A stretch of 64,000 bases of DNA, from positions 1,488,001-1,552,000 of the forward strand of contig NZ_CP091056.1 of the NCBI RefSeq assembly GCF_021535045.1, in the 5' to 3' direction. Made by a program: the position numbers and the translations under genes. This DNA is from Ornithinimicrobium sp. INDO-MA30-4. Lineage in GTDB: Bacteria > Actinomycetota > Actinomycetes > Actinomycetales > Dermatophilaceae. The notes under the pieces are model-generated. The model saw only the letters and a program-made list of their open reading frames with translations. It did no database searches and was not told the origin of the DNA. Below are positions 8,520-18,658 of the stretch, piece after piece (the stretch's first letter is position 1; every line of letters begins with the position of its first letter).

Positions 8520-9743
8520 TCAGGCCTGGGCGTCCTCAATGACCTCATTTAACTTGTCCGTGATGATGGCCAACTCTTCGGAGGTGATGGTCAACGGCGG
8601 CGCCAAGCGAATTGTCGAGCCGTGGGTGTCCTTAGCCAGCACCCCTTCTTGGCCAACTCCTTGCAGGCAGCCTTGCCAGTCATCAACTCGGGGTCGATGT
8701 CAACGCCGGCCCACAACCCGCGGACGCGGACGCGGACGACGCCGTTGCCGAGGTGCTTCGACAGCCCCTTACGGAACTGCTCTTCAAGGTGGCAGCATGC
8801 TTCTGAAACTCACCAGTGGCGAGCAACTTCACGACGGCGTGGCCAACAGCCGCAGCCAACGGGTTGCCACCGAAGGTCGAGCCGTGGGTGCCCGGCGTGA
8901 TGACATCCATTACGTCACGGTTGGCGGCTACAGCCGAGACCGGAACGATCCCGCCACCCAGAGCCTTGCCCAGGGTGTACATGTCGGCTTCGACGTTTTC
9001 GTAGACGCAAGCCAGCGTGGTGCCGGTACGACCCAGACCCGACTGAATCTCATCAGCGATCATCAACACGTTCTGCTCGGTGCACAGCTCGCGCAGTCCG
9101 GGCAGGAAGTCGACCGGAGGAATCTGCACTCCTGCTCACCCTGGATTGGCTCCAGCAGCACGGCGGCGGTGTTCGGCGTGATGGCAGCCTTGATCGCGCC
9201 CAAGTCGCCGTACGGAACAGCCTTAAAGCCGGGGGTGTAGGGACCGTGGTGGTCCCGGGCCTCGGGGTCATCCGAGAAGCTGACGATGGTCGTGGTGCGA
9301 CCGTGGAAGTTGCCGTCCATCACGATGATCTCGGCCTGACCGGCGGGAATGCCCTTGCTGAGGTAACCCCACTTGCGAGCAATCTTTAACGCAGTCTCAA
9401 CGGCCTCGGCGCCGGTGTTCATCGGCAGGATGGACTCTTTGCCGACCAACTGGCCGAGGGCCTCACAGAACGGGCCCAACTGGTCGTTGTAGAACGCACG
9501 GCTGGTCAGCGTGGAACGGTCCAACTGGTCTTTGGCTGCGGCCACCAGGTCGGGGTGACGGTGGCCAAAGTTCAGCGCGGAGTAACCCGACAAAGCGTCG
9601 AGATATCGGTCGCCTTCAACATCGGTGACCCAGATGCCATCGGCCTGGTTCACCACCACCGGCAGCGGGGAGTAGTTGTGGGCAGCCACCTGGTCTTCCA
9701 GGTCGATAAAGGACTGATTCGTGTTCATCGCGGTCTCCGTCAT
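8520..9743 (-). CDS. rocD: Ornithine aminotransferase (frame broken)
   Basis: PLP-dependent class-III aminotransferase that converts ornithine and 2-oxoglutarate to glutamate semialdehyde and glutamate. It would be about 407 aa. Key parts are [64 protein letters not shown], the PLP aspartate in [12 protein letters not shown], and the Schiff-base Lys in [10 protein letters not shown]. Breaks lie near 9125, near 8785 and at 8642-8645, where one more G to GGGG restores [19 protein letters not shown]. Starts at 9743 (MTETAMNT) and 9728 (MNTNQSF) are both possible. A CATAAT box about 60 bases upstream of 9743 could be its -10. No arginase neighbour is present. Confidence 0.9.
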
Positions 9744-9851
9744 GTCTCCAGCCTAGGGCCACGACCTGGGTGCGCGCAGTCCAGGTCTCGTGTGTTCTTG
9801 CTCTCAATATTATGCACTATTCAGTATGGGTATACGTGCGCCCGCGGTCAG

Positions 9852-11192
9852 TCACGCCTCGAGGGCGACGCCACGCTGCTCAGGCAGCAAGAATGCGGCA
9901 GCCGCGGCAATCGCAAAGGCGGCCGCAAAGATCGTGAACAGCCCAACCTGACCGAAGGCGGCAAGGAAGATCGGCACCGACAGGGGCGCGACGATCGACG
10001 CTATGCGGCCGAATCCTGCTGCCGCTCCCGCCCCACTGCCCCGCACAAGCGTTGGGTAGACCTCCGGTGTGACCGCATACAAGGCACCCCACGCTCCGAG
10101 GTTGAAGAACGACATGGCGCAGCCAGCCACCAGGATCATCGTCACCGAGTCGGCCATGCCAAAGCCGACGGCCGCGATCGCTGAGCCGATCAGCATGGTC
10201 GCCAGCGTAGGTCGGCGGCCCCACTTTTCGATCAGCACAGCAGACAGGGCGTAACCCGGCAGTTGGGCCAACGTAATGATGAGGACGTATTCAAACGAGC
10301 GCACCAAGTCGAAGCCGCGGTCAACCAACAGGGTGGGCAACCAAATGAAGGCACCGTAGTAGGAGAAATTCACAAAGAACCAAACCAGCCACAGCCCGGC
10401 AGTGCGGCGTCGATATTTCGGGCTCCACAGTTGGCCTTTCCCGGCCCCGCTGACTGCTGGAGTCGAGCGCGATGGCGTTGTCGGCACCCCAGCCGACTTT
10501 TCAAACGACGCGACTACCGCCTCGGCTTCACGGGTGCGACCGCGCCGCTCAAGAAAGATCGGGGACTCTGGCAAGCCAATTCGCAAATAGATCGCGTAGA
10601 AAGCTGGCACCAGGCCAACCAAGAATGCATAGCGCCAGCCATTATCAAAAGGCTGGACCACGAAATAGCCCAGCAGCGCGGCCATAATCCAACCCACGGC
10701 CCAAAATGCCTCCAGGATGACGACCATCCGGCCCCGGATCTTGGTGGGCGACAGTTCGCTCACCAGTGTTGAAGCCACCGGCAACTCAGCCCCAAGTCCC
10801 AGACCCACGATGAAGCGCAACAGCAGCAGAACCGCCAACCCGGTCACAAAGGCTGATGCGCCAGTGGCCAGGCCGTACAGCACCATCGTGGCGGCGAACA
10901 CAGTGCGGCGACCGTAGCGGTCTGCGAGGCGTCCACCCAGAGTGGCGCCAATCGCCATACCCACGAATCCGATGGAAAGCAGGAAGGACTGTTGAGTCTT
11001 GTCTAGCGACCACTCAGCGGCCAATGCTGCCCCGACGAAGGAGATGAGCCCGACGTCCATCGCGTCGAGAGCCCACCCCACTCCAGACCCGAGCAAGACC
11101 TTGCGGTGCTTCTTAGTGAAGGGAAGTCGACCCATACGCTCAGCACGGGTAGGCAGGCGTTCATGGCCCGGGGCAGGGGTACTCATAGGCAC
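9852..11192 (-). CDS. MFS transporter, metabolite:proton symporter type
   Basis: A 446-aa integral membrane carrier of the major facilitator superfamily with about 12 predicted transmembrane helices. The loop 2-3 signature GGRLADRYGRR, the helix-4 region LRFIVGLGLGAELPVAS, and the LPESPIFLERRGR element before the central loop fit the sugar-porter/aromatic-acid/niacin-type branch. A charged cytoplasmic linker (about residues 215-250) separates the two halves. The frame is intact. The substrate cannot be told from sequence. It lies downstream of tRNA-Tyr on the same strand and upstream of rocD, with 108 bp between them containing the rocD promoter region. Confidence 0.88.
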   Translation of the reverse strand: MPMSTPAPGHERLPTRAERMGRLPFTKKHRKVLLGSGVGWALDAMDVGLISFVGAALAAEWSLDKTQQSFLLSIGFVGMAIGATLGGRLADRYGRRTVFAATMVLYGLATGASAFVTGLAVLLLLRFIVGLGLGAELPVASTLVSELSPTKIRGRMVVILEAFWAVGWIMAALLGYFVVQPFDNGWRYAFLVGLVPAFYAIYLRIGLPESPIFLERRGRTREAEAVVASFEKSAGVPTTPSRSTPAVSGAGKGQLWSPKYRRRTAGLWLVWFFVNFSYYGAFIWLPTLLVDRGFDLVRSFEYVLIITLAQLPGYALSAVLIEKWGRRPTLATMLIGSAIAAVGFGMADSVTMILVAGCAMSFFNLGAWGALYAVTPEVYPTLVRGSGAGAAAGFGRIASIVAPLSVPIFLAAFGQVGLFTIFAAAFAIAAAAAFLLPEQRGVALEA

Positions 11193-11224
11193 ATCGTAAA
11201 GCCGCAGATCGCTTGAGACAGCAG

Positions 11225-11256
11225 AAGCGGCCAGTCCCTCGGGGATCTGGCCGCTT
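11225..11256. terminator. Terminator downstream of tRNA-Tyr
   Basis: AAGCGGCCAG pairs with CTGGCCGCTT around a 12-base loop, immediately 3' of tRNA-Tyr on the minus strand. T-runs are short, so the assignment rests on the stem and position. Confidence 0.6.
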
Positions 11257-11265
11257 CACTTGCAG

Positions 11266-11348
11266 TGGCAGGTGCAGGATTCGAACCTGCGTAGGCGTAC
11301 GCCGGCGGATTTACAGTCCGCTTCCATTGGCCGCTCGGACAACCTGCC
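11266..11348 (-). tRNA. tRNA-Tyr (GTA)
   Basis: An 83-nt class-II tRNA on the minus strand. It has acceptor stem GGCAGGT/ACCTGCC, anticodon loop CTGTAAA with anticodon GTA, a long variable arm, and T-arm GCAGGTTCGAATCCTGC. CCA is not encoded. Confidence 0.95.
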
Positions 11349-11430
11349 GTGGAACCGGATGAAACAATAACAGGCATCGGCGCTGCATACTTAATCGCGT
11401 CGGTAAACACCCCATGAGCAGGAGGACAAG

Positions 11431-11928
11431 ATGGCAGATTCGTCGTTCGATGTCGTGAGCAAGGTCGATCGTCAGGAGGTCGCCAACGCTGTCAATCAGG
11501 CTGCCAAGGAGATCGCTCAGCGGTATGACTTCAAGAACGTAGGCGCCTCGGTTGAGTTCTCTGGCGAGGTCGTCAAGATGGCTGCTAGCTCCAGCGAACG
11601 GTGCAAGGCCGTGCTGGACGTCTTGCAAACCAAGCTGGTCAAACGGGGCGTCTCGCTGAAGAGCCTCGACCTTTCTGGCGAAGGAGAGCCCCACCCCTCG
11701 GGCAAAGAGTATCGGCTCGAAGGCGCTTTGAAGGAAGGTCTCACTCAAGAGCAGGCCAAGAAGATGACCAAGCTGATCCGCGACGAAGGCCCCAAGTCGG
11801 TCAAGGCACTGATCCAAGGCGATGAGTTGCGGGTTAGCTCGAAGTCCCGTGACGACCTGCAAGCTGTGCAGCAGTTGCTGCGCGAGGCCGACCTCGATGC
11901 CGCCGTGCAATTTACTAACCGACGGTGA
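11431..11928 (+). CDS. yajQ: YajQ-family nucleotide-binding protein
   Basis: A 165-aa cytoplasmic protein of the YajQ/UPF0234 family (usual length about 163). The start ATG follows a strong AGGAGGA site. The N-terminus [20 protein letters not shown] and the QRYDFKN motif near residues 30-36 are diagnostic, and the C-terminus AVQFTNRR is typical. Members have two ferredoxin-like lobes, and some bind cyclic di-GMP. The role in this organism is unknown. The frame is intact, and the gene is monocistronic between tRNA-Tyr and the sigma factor. Confidence 0.95.
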   Translation: MADSSFDVVSKVDRQEVANAVNQAAKEIAQRYDFKNVGASVEFSGEVVKMAASSSERCKAVLDVLQTKLVKRGVSLKSLDLSGEGEPHPSGKEYRLEGALKEGLTQEQAKKMTKLIRDEGPKSVKALIQGDELRVSSKSRDDLQAVQQLLREADLDAAVQFTNRR

Positions 11929-12004
11929 AACAAACCGCCTGCGTGTGACATAGGGCGAATAACGCAGGCAAAGAAGCCGGCGCGACATGCAGGAGGGGAT
12001 GAGC

Positions 12005-12601
12005 GTGAGTTGGTACGGAGGACTTGAACCTGAGGGCCCGCCTGAAGACACCGCGGACGTGGGGTTCGAACGGTTATTTGCCGAGCACACGGATGCGATC
12101 TTTCGCTACTTCGTACGCCGGGCGCCACGCCAGGACTGCGCGGACCTCACCGCCGACGTGTTCGCGATCGCGTGGCGCAAATACGACGCGATCCCGAGCC
12201 AGTTTGAGTTGCCGTGGCTGTACAAGACGGCAAGTAACGTCCTGGCGAACTACCGGCGCAAACCGCGCCTGACCCTCTTAAGCGATGAAGGCTGGGCCCA
12301 CACCGAAGCGACTCGACTGACCGAGGATGACAACCCGTGCGATGTCTACTTGGCCAATTCGTCGTTGAAGTCGGCACTACTGCAGCTGAAAGACCGAGAT
12401 CGACAGGTCCTGCTGATGAATGCGTGGGAAGGCCTTGACGGGCAAGAACTCGCACTCGCACTCGGTATGACGCGTGGTGGTGCGGCGGCAACGCTGTCCC
12501 GAGCCCGTGCTCGGTTCCGCACCGCTTTGGCAACTCAAGATGCTTCCGCATCTGACTCACCCCTGCGAACAACCCTCTCTGAGCCCAGGAGAACATCATG
12601 A
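12005..12601 (+). CDS. ECF-type RNA polymerase sigma factor
   Basis: Sigma-70-family factor of about 198 aa from GTG 12005, which has AGGAGG eight bases upstream; ATGs at 11987 and 11999 are in frame but poorly spaced. Region 2 is visible as IFRYFVRRAPRQDCADLTAD with VFAIAWRKYDAIP, and region 4 as LKDRDRQVLLMNAWEGLDGQ with an ALGMTRGGAAATLSRARAR helix-turn-helix. The stop overlaps the next gene's ATG (ATGA), so the two are translationally coupled. An inverted repeat GCCTGCG...CGCAGGC (11937-11943 with 11963-11969) lies upstream, either as the yajQ terminator or as a promoter-proximal site. The regulon is unknown. Confidence 0.85.
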   Translation: MSWYGGLEPEGPPEDTADVGFERLFAEHTDAIFRYFVRRAPRQDCADLTADVFAIAWRKYDAIPSQFELPWLYKTASNVLANYRRKPRLTLLSDEGWAHTEATRLTEDDNPCDVYLANSSLKSALLQLKDRDRQVLLMNAWEGLDGQELALALGMTRGGAAATLSRARARFRTALATQDASASDSPLRTTLSEPRRTS

Positions 12602-13896
12602 GTAACGACGACAACGCCTTCAACCAACTACGCGACGCCGACCCTGGCCGGGGCGCATCGGCAGATCGTGCCGCGATCCGCGCCAAGCTTGAGTCATCTT
12701 CCGCATCTGACAACGGGGCCGACACGCTCACCTTTGAACCGCACGGCCGCAAACCAGCCAACAAGACCCGGGCCATGCTCGCCGTCGCGGCAAGCACGGC
12801 ACTGATCGCGGGCGGCGGTGGATTCTTGATTGGCCAGGCCGCCGATGACTCCGCCCCTGGGAACGCCACTCCAGCCTCGCAAGGTGGCCTCGAAGTAGTC
12901 GATCCGCTCACTGGCGGCTTCGATCTGCCGGCCGAGGAAATCGGCGGAGGGGCCACCTACACCTCTGGTCCGTTCGGCGGCGACAGTGTGGCTCTAACCG
13001 GCGGCGAAGACCTGCCTAGCGAGGGTGGCACCGCGGAGGCCTTTACGTATGAAGCCGATGGCGGGTCATCCGAAGAGGCTATGACGGCTGTTGCGCAAGC
13101 TTTGGGCATGGAAGGTGAACTTGTCACCGCCTATGGTGAAACACAGTTTGTGGGTGACGGCGAGAGCTTGTACACCTACTTCAATGGTCAGTCGGTTTCG
13201 TTCGGCTACATGAACGACTACATCACCGAGTATTGCGAAGAGAACGTCTCTGAACAGGCTGACTACCTCGAGGAATATCCCGCAGAAGCCGAAGGCTGGC
13301 CGATCCTGGACGCCGAGAAGTGCCAGGACCCGGGCGACGAGGAGCCAACCGATGACGAAGCGAAGGCCATATCGATGGACCTCTTCACCGCCTTCGGTGT
13401 GGAGATAGACGCAGATGACCTCGAGGTCGACCGCTACGGCGGAATCGTCAACGTGTTTGGCGAGGGTCAAGACGCCTACTCGTACTACAACGTGGAGGTC
13501 AACTCATTAGGCATCGTCAACGCCAACGTCGACGTTCCTTCCGAAAAGGTGTCACTGGGTGAGTACGCGTTGATCGCGCCGAACCAGATCGCCGAACGCC
13601 AAAACGACCCCATTCTGGGACGGGTTTGGATAGAGCCAGAGGCCTACATGGACGAGTCGTTTTGGGAGGACATCGACTGGGACGACATTCCAGAACCACC
13701 GGAGCCAGTCGCTGGAGAGCCGCTGCCGATCATCGGAGCCACGGCAGACATCGAGAGCTATGAGCTATCGACGGGCACCTTGCAGCTGGAGATGGGCATG
13801 CCTTACGTGGTCCCGATCTACGACGTGACCACCGTCAACGGTCAGCACGTGTATGTGCTCGCTCTGGCAGACGAAGCCATCAACCTGCTGGAATAG
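12598..13896 (+). CDS. Membrane-anchored acidic protein coupled to sigma factor
   Basis: A 432-aa protein of unrecognised family. Residues 1-58 are cytoplasmic-type, one transmembrane helix spans about 59-80 (LAVAASTALIAGGGGFLIGQ), and the remaining ~350 residues would be extracytoplasmic. The outer part is strongly acidic, rich in Glu, Asp, Gly and Tyr, and contains Cys residues near YITEYCEENVSE and DAEKCQDPGDEEP that could form disulfides. Single-helix topology with an N-terminal inside segment, plus translational coupling to an ECF sigma factor, suggests a regulator or sensor such as an anti-sigma factor. No zinc-binding anti-sigma motif is visible, so this is inference only. The frame is intact and a strong terminator follows. 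Confidence 0.75.
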   Translation: MSNDDNAFNQLRDADPGRGASADRAAIRAKLESSSASDNGADTLTFEPHGRKPANKTRAMLAVAASTALIAGGGGFLIGQAADDSAPGNATPASQGGLEVVDPLTGGFDLPAEEIGGGATYTSGPFGGDSVALTGGEDLPSEGGTAEAFTYEADGGSSEEAMTAVAQALGMEGELVTAYGETQFVGDGESLYTYFNGQSVSFGYMNDYITEYCEENVSEQADYLEEYPAEAEGWPILDAEKCQDPGDEEPTDDEAKAISMDLFTAFGVEIDADDLEVDRYGGIVNVFGEGQDAYSYYNVEVNSLGIVNANVDVPSEKVSLGEYALIAPNQIAERQNDPILGRVWIEPEAYMDESFWEDIDWDDIPEPPEPVAGEPLPIIGATADIESYELSTGTLQLEMGMPYVVPIYDVTTVNGQHVYVLALADEAINLLE

Positions 13897-13917
13897 CCTC
13901 CAGCAGCATACGAAAGA

Positions 13918-13945
13918 GCGGCTAGTGGGATCGCCCACTAGCCGC
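13918..13945. terminator. Strong terminator after the sigma factor operon
   Basis: GCGGCTAGTGGG pairs perfectly with CCCACTAGCCGC around ATCG, followed by ACTTTC. It ends the plus-strand operon. The stop codon of the opposite-strand SdrD-like fragment lies inside it. Confidence 0.88.
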
Positions 13946-14190
13946 ACTTTCATGCTCAATGGCGTCATCACCATTGGCCAGCACAATCTCGGAGAACACG
14001 CCGTTGCCCAACTCGCCAACACCAGTGGTGCCCGAACCAAGAACGTCCGTGCCGCTCAAGAACCCATCCGGTTGCGTCTCAGTGACCAGATATGGTGCCC
14101 GGCACCAAACCAGTGAACGAATACTGGCCCAGCTCGTCCGTCGTCGTGGTCACCACTGTGGATCCGCCCCCAAGAAGAAGAAACATTCAT
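13922..14190 (-). pseudogene. SdrD B-like / Cna-B domain fragment
   Basis: Reading the minus strand with two small frame corrections gives about 88 residues containing STVVTTTTDELGQYSFTGLV, PGTYLVTETQPDGFLSGTD and NGVFSEIVLANGDDAIEHES. This is a typical B-repeat (Cna_B/SdrD_B) beta-sandwich, normally one of several in a large secreted or surface-anchored protein. Here a single domain starts at ATG 14190, three bases from the pepN stop and behind GGGGGAG, with no signal peptide, other repeats or sorting signal. It ends within the terminator hairpin. Either it is a remnant of a larger gene or a very small protein. The two breaks look like inserted rather than missing bases, unlike most others here. 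Confidence 0.6.
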
Positions 14191-14192
14191 CT

Positions 14193-16688
14193 TTACTCCC
14201 CCTCGCGGGCCCTCCAAACTTCGCCCAAAACAGACAGACCGTCCGTCAGTGACCTTCGGACACCAGCAGGCAACAACCCGGAGTTGAGGCTCGCGCTCAC
14301 CGTTGCCATCGTCGACTCAAATGGCAAAGTCCTGGGGAACGCCAACATCGTTAGTCGAGCTAAGGCATCTGGCCCCATCGTGGGCTGCAGGCCAGGAACG
14401 TCACGCACGAAACGATTCACATACTCCTGCAGTAACTGGGGGTCGCCGCTGAGCCAAAATCCTTGACCGATCGCATTGCGCTCGTGGTTGGACAGCCCAG
14501 CGCCGGTCAACTGCGCCCACGCCCAACGCTTGTCTCCCGCGCCGGGCAGCGCAGCCCGAGCAGTCAGCGCGCCCAGTCGACCAGCCAACGACGAGTCCCG
14601 GTCAGCCTCAGCCGCAATCTCGTGACGCTCAATCTGCCCCAAAGTAGCCAGCGATCGCAGCATCAACCACCGCAGGTCTCGGTCATTAGCCAGGCCAGCA
14701 GGCAACTCCCAGCCTACCCGCCAGCGGTGCAATAGATTGGCGTTCTGGTGGTCGACACCAGCAGGCGAGCGGCCTCGATCTGCAACTCTCCATGCTCGGA
14801 TGCCCGCTCCCAGCACTCCTGCCCGACCCATGAAATCCGATCTCGAGATTCCACGTCACCGACCAGGTACTCCGGGACCAGCCTCGACCCGATGAACCTA
14901 CCCAGGTGCGTCACGATCGATGGCTCGCCTTCACCGGGCAAAGCAGCGCACACCACGTCAGTGACGTATGCGGGGGTGACCCGCGATTGCGCCAAACCAT
15001 CGATCAGCGCAGACCAAATGACTGCCCGATGAGTCGCGTCATCAATCACTGGCAAAACCTGGGGCATGACTGCCAGGCTTTCCTCGTCAAAGACCACTCG
15101 AGCCCAGGTCAGGTCCGCGGCGTTCGGCACGATGACTGACTCGGCAGCCGTCGCAACCTCGGCCTGCTCGGTCCCTGCAGGCAGCCACAACTCCTGTTCC
15201 CAGACCTTGCCCTCGCGACTCCAGGCAGCGACCGTGCTCAGGTGGGCCCGAGAGCTCCCAGTCTGCCCAGGGGCCACTTTGTCCACCCGGGCGCCGTTAC
15301 CTTCGCGAGCCGCAGTCAGTGCGTCAAGACCAACCTCAGTCAGCCAACTCGACATCCACGCTCGAATATCGATGGGCCGCGACGCCCCCACGCTCTCAGC
15401 GCCCCCAGCAACCGCGCGCTCCATCGTGTCCATAAAGTCCGCCAACGAGGCGTTACCCCAGGCAAAGCGAGCAATGTGATCTTTCATGCCAGCTGCGAAA
15501 GCCTCGTGGCCAATGGTCGCCACCAACTGGCGCAGGACAGCCGCCCCTTGGCGTAGGAGATGCCGTCAAAGTTGGCGAGCGCCGCCTCGGTGTCGGCGGC
15601 TGACGCCGCGACAGGGTGCGCGGAAGGCGCGCGCTCCGCGGCATACCCCCAGGTCTTGCGGCTGATGCTGCCGTGCACCCACGGTGCGGCGCTATCGCTG
15701 ATGTGCGCCAGGGCCGCGTGACCTAGGTATTCGGCGAATGACTCGTTGAGCCAGAGGTCTTCCCACCACTTCATCGTCACCAAGTCGCCACACCACATAT
15801 GTGCCAGCTCGTGCGCGACAGTCAGCGATCGCCCCATGATGTCTTCGCTGGTCGCCACTCCCCGATAGAGCAGACCATCTCGGAAGGTAACGCAGCCAGG
15901 GTTCTCCATCGCGCCAGCGTTGAACTCGGGCACAAACACCTGGTCATAACTGCCAAACGGGTAGTCAAAACCAAAGAGGTCCTCGAAGTAGTCCAACGCA
16001 CCCCTGGTCACATCAAGTATGTCGGGGGCATGGGTCTTCAGGGCAGCGGCAAGGGAGGCGCGGGCATGGACTCCCAGCGGAACACCCCGGTGCTCGCCGG
16101 TCACGCTGACATACGGCCCCGCGCAGACCGTCACGAAGTAGGTGGCCAGCGGCTTGGTCACAGCAAAGTCGACACGATCAGCCTTGGTCGCCTCAATCAC
16201 CCCGTTGCTAATCACCGCCCACTCTGGGTTTGCGCGCACGCTGATCTGGAACGGTGCCTTGAGGTCTGGCTGGTCAAAACACGCGAACACTCGAGGGGCC
16301 GCGTCAAGGAAGAGGTGCCCGTAGAGATAGGTCTCGCCATCGGCCGGATCGACCGCACGGTGCAGGCCCTGCCCATCGCGGGAGTAGGCCATCTCTGCGT
16401 GCACCGTGAGTTCGTGCGCCCCGGCGCTCAAGGCCAGTGGCAATCGGCTGTCGGCTAGTGATCCGGCATCCACCTCGGAGCCATCGAGCACAATGCGGTG
16501 GACCTTTTCGGCCCGCAGGTCAAGGAAGGTCTCCCCGTGTGGGCGGCCACGAGCGAAATGGTGGTGATTGACGTAAATGTGCCGTGCTCTGGATCTGCTG
16601 CGCCTCGCAGATCGAGGTGCACGTTATACAGCGAAATATCCAGCAACTCGGCACGCGTCTGCGCTTCGTCTGGTGTTAAAGCAGCCAT
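14193..16688 (-). CDS. pepN: Aminopeptidase N, M1 family (frame broken)
   Basis: Zinc metallopeptidase of about 831 aa that removes N-terminal residues from peptides in the cytoplasm. It shows the substrate-binding motif GAMENPG (about residues 259-265) and HELAHMWCGDLVTMKWW with zinc ligands in HELAH (about 293-297), and the third ligand Glu in NESFAEYLG. The long ERAP1-like C-terminal domain follows. Breaks occur at 16533-16536 and 15544-15547, where GGGG (minus strand) needs a fifth G in each case, and near 14745. The reassembled length is normal for actinobacterial PepN. The gene is divergent from folP with 93 bp between starts. Confidence 0.92.
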
Positions 16689-16781
16689 GAATCATCGGCG
16701 TCGGTCGCCGCCTCCCCCATAATCCTAAGCAAGAGACGTCCCAACACTGCGCACGACAAGCAGTGCTGCGAAGATGCTCTC

Positions 16782-17713
16782 GTGCCTGAGAATCACCAAC
16801 CTCTGCCCTTGAAGCTGCCGAGCGCGCCCGCGCTCGAATTGCGTGGTCACCAGTTCACGAGCGCTCAGCCCGCCGTGATGGCCATCATCAACCGGACCAG
16901 GGACTCGTTCTGGGCTGGCAACCGGCATGCTGCTTTGGACGATGCGCTCGCCGCGCTGCATCTCGCAGTCGAGCAGGGTGCCGACATTGTTGACGTGGGT
17001 GGGGTGCGTGCCGGGCAGGAGGGCGAGCAGGTTGATGCTGCTGAGGAGATCAGCCGGGTGGTCCCCTTCCTTGAGGCCGCTCGAACGGCCTACCCCGATC
17101 TGGTGCTGAGCCTGGACACTTGGCGCTCGGAGGTGGCGCAGGCTGCTGCCGGGGTGGGGCTAGACCTGATCAACGACACGTGGGCCGGCCATGACCCTGA
17201 CTTGGTGCATGTGGCTGCCGCGACCGGCGCGGGCATCGTCTGCTCGCACAGCGGCGGGCTCCCGCCTCGCACCGATCCGGTCGGGATGAGGTATGCCGAT
17301 GAGCAGGGCGACGACGAACTCGCGGTCGTGCGTGATGTGCTGCGCACGCTGAGCCGTGGTGCGCAGGCAGCGCAGGCCGCTGGCGTGCCCATGGAGCGCA
17401 TCCTGATCGATCCCACCCTCGATTTTGGCAAGACCACCCGGCACAGCCTGGTCACCCTGCGGCATACCGGCGACGTCGTGGCCCTTGGTTATCCGGTGCT
17501 TCAAGCCATTTCTCGCAAGGACTTCATCGGCGAATCGCTGGATCTAGCGGCCGACGACCGCCTCGAGGATCGCTGGCTGCGACGGCTATCGCTGCGTGGT
17601 TGGGCACAGCCGTTTTCCGGGCCCACGATGTGCGGGCAACCAGGCGGACCATCGACATGGTGGCCACCATTCGCGGAGACCGCACGCCCCTTCGACACGC
17701 TCGCGGCGAGTAG
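16782..17713 (+). CDS. folP: Dihydropteroate synthase homologue (frame broken near its end)
   Basis: TIM-barrel pterin-binding enzyme of about 310 aa. It joins p-aminobenzoate to the dihydropterin diphosphate in folate synthesis. The family shows as VMAIINRTRDSFWAGNRHAA, GADIVDVGGVRAGQEGEQVD, DTWRSEVAQAAAGVGLDLIN, and ILIDPTLDFGKTTRHS with the terminal QAISRKDFIGE strand. Canonical DHPS has MGVVNVTPDSFSDGG; the INRTRDSFW variant suggests the FolP2-type paralogue, so catalytic competence is uncertain. Near 17570 one missing base interrupts SLAATAIAAWLGTAVFRAHD, which leads to TAG at 17711-17713. The start is GTG 16782. Confidence 0.85.
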
Positions 17714-17746
17714 TCTGCCCAGCCTTTGCTCGTCGCGGCGCAAGCC

Positions 17747-18612
17747 TTACTGGCCGAGGTGACGAGCCTGGTTTTGCAGACGAGCGATCCGCTCATCCAT
17801 CGGCGGGTGCGTGGCGAAGAGGGACTTCACGTCGCCGGCCTTGAATGGGTTGGCGATCATCATGTGAGCGGCATTCTGCAGCTCAGGCTCTGGGCGAAGC
17901 GGTGCAGCGGCGGTGCCCTGCTCCAGCTTGCGCAAGGCTGAAGCCAGCGCAAGGGGTCGTTCGTCAGGGCGGCGCCGTCCTCGTCAGCATCAAACTCACG
18001 GGTCCGGCTAATCGCCAACTGGATCACGCTGGCAGCAATGGGGGCTAGCAATGCCATCGCCAACAGGACTAGCGGGTTGCCGTTCTCATTGCGGTTGCCG
18101 CCAAAGATATTCGCCCACACCAACATCTGAGCGACCGAGGTGATGATTCCGGCCAGCGCTGCCGCCACTGAGGAGGTCAGGATGTCTCGGTTGTAGACGT
18201 GCATCAGCTCGTGGCCCAAGACGCCGCGCAACTCACGCTCGTTCAGCAGGTGCAGAATGCCCTCAGTGCAGCAGACAGCAGAGTTTTCCGGGTTGCGCCC
18301 GGTGGCAAACGCGTTGGGGGCTGCCGTCGGTGAGACGTAGAGCCGCGGCATCGGCTTGCCTGCCCGTTGCGACAACTCGTGCACAATCGCATACATCTGA
18401 GGCTGTTGTTCTGGCGTGACCGGATAGGCCTTCATCGCCTTGATCGCGAGCTTGTCGGAGTTCCAATACCCATAGGCGGTCATGCCGACGCCGATCAGGG
18501 CGAACAGCCAGATATAGCTGCCGCCGCCGATGAGCGACCCCATGCCCAGCAAAATGGCCCAGATTGAGCTGAAGAGCAAGACGGTTTTGAGGCCGTTGAA
18601 GTGTTTGTGCAT
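17747..18612 (-). CDS. htpX: Membrane zinc protease HtpX (frame broken)
   Basis: M48-family integral membrane metalloprotease of about 288 aa that removes misfolded membrane proteins. Two N-terminal helices (about 10-50) precede the catalytic HELMH at residues 134-138. A further hydrophobic pair follows, and the third ligand lies in [10 protein letters not shown]. The frame breaks near 17945, one base short, after which [17 protein letters not shown] and [15 protein letters not shown] complete the conserved C-terminus. It sits 46 bp downstream of nuoN2 on the same strand. The htpX-nuo2 linkage is also found in Streptomyces. Confidence 0.92.
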
Positions 18613-18658
18613 GTTGGTGAAACGCTTTCACTCGCGCCGGTGTTCCGCAGGACGAGCC

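Noticed and set aside
9744..9851. A riboswitch or leader peptide in the rocD upstream region
   Set aside because: Only an A/T-rich -10-like box is visible. No conserved aptamer fold or short coding frame could be made out.
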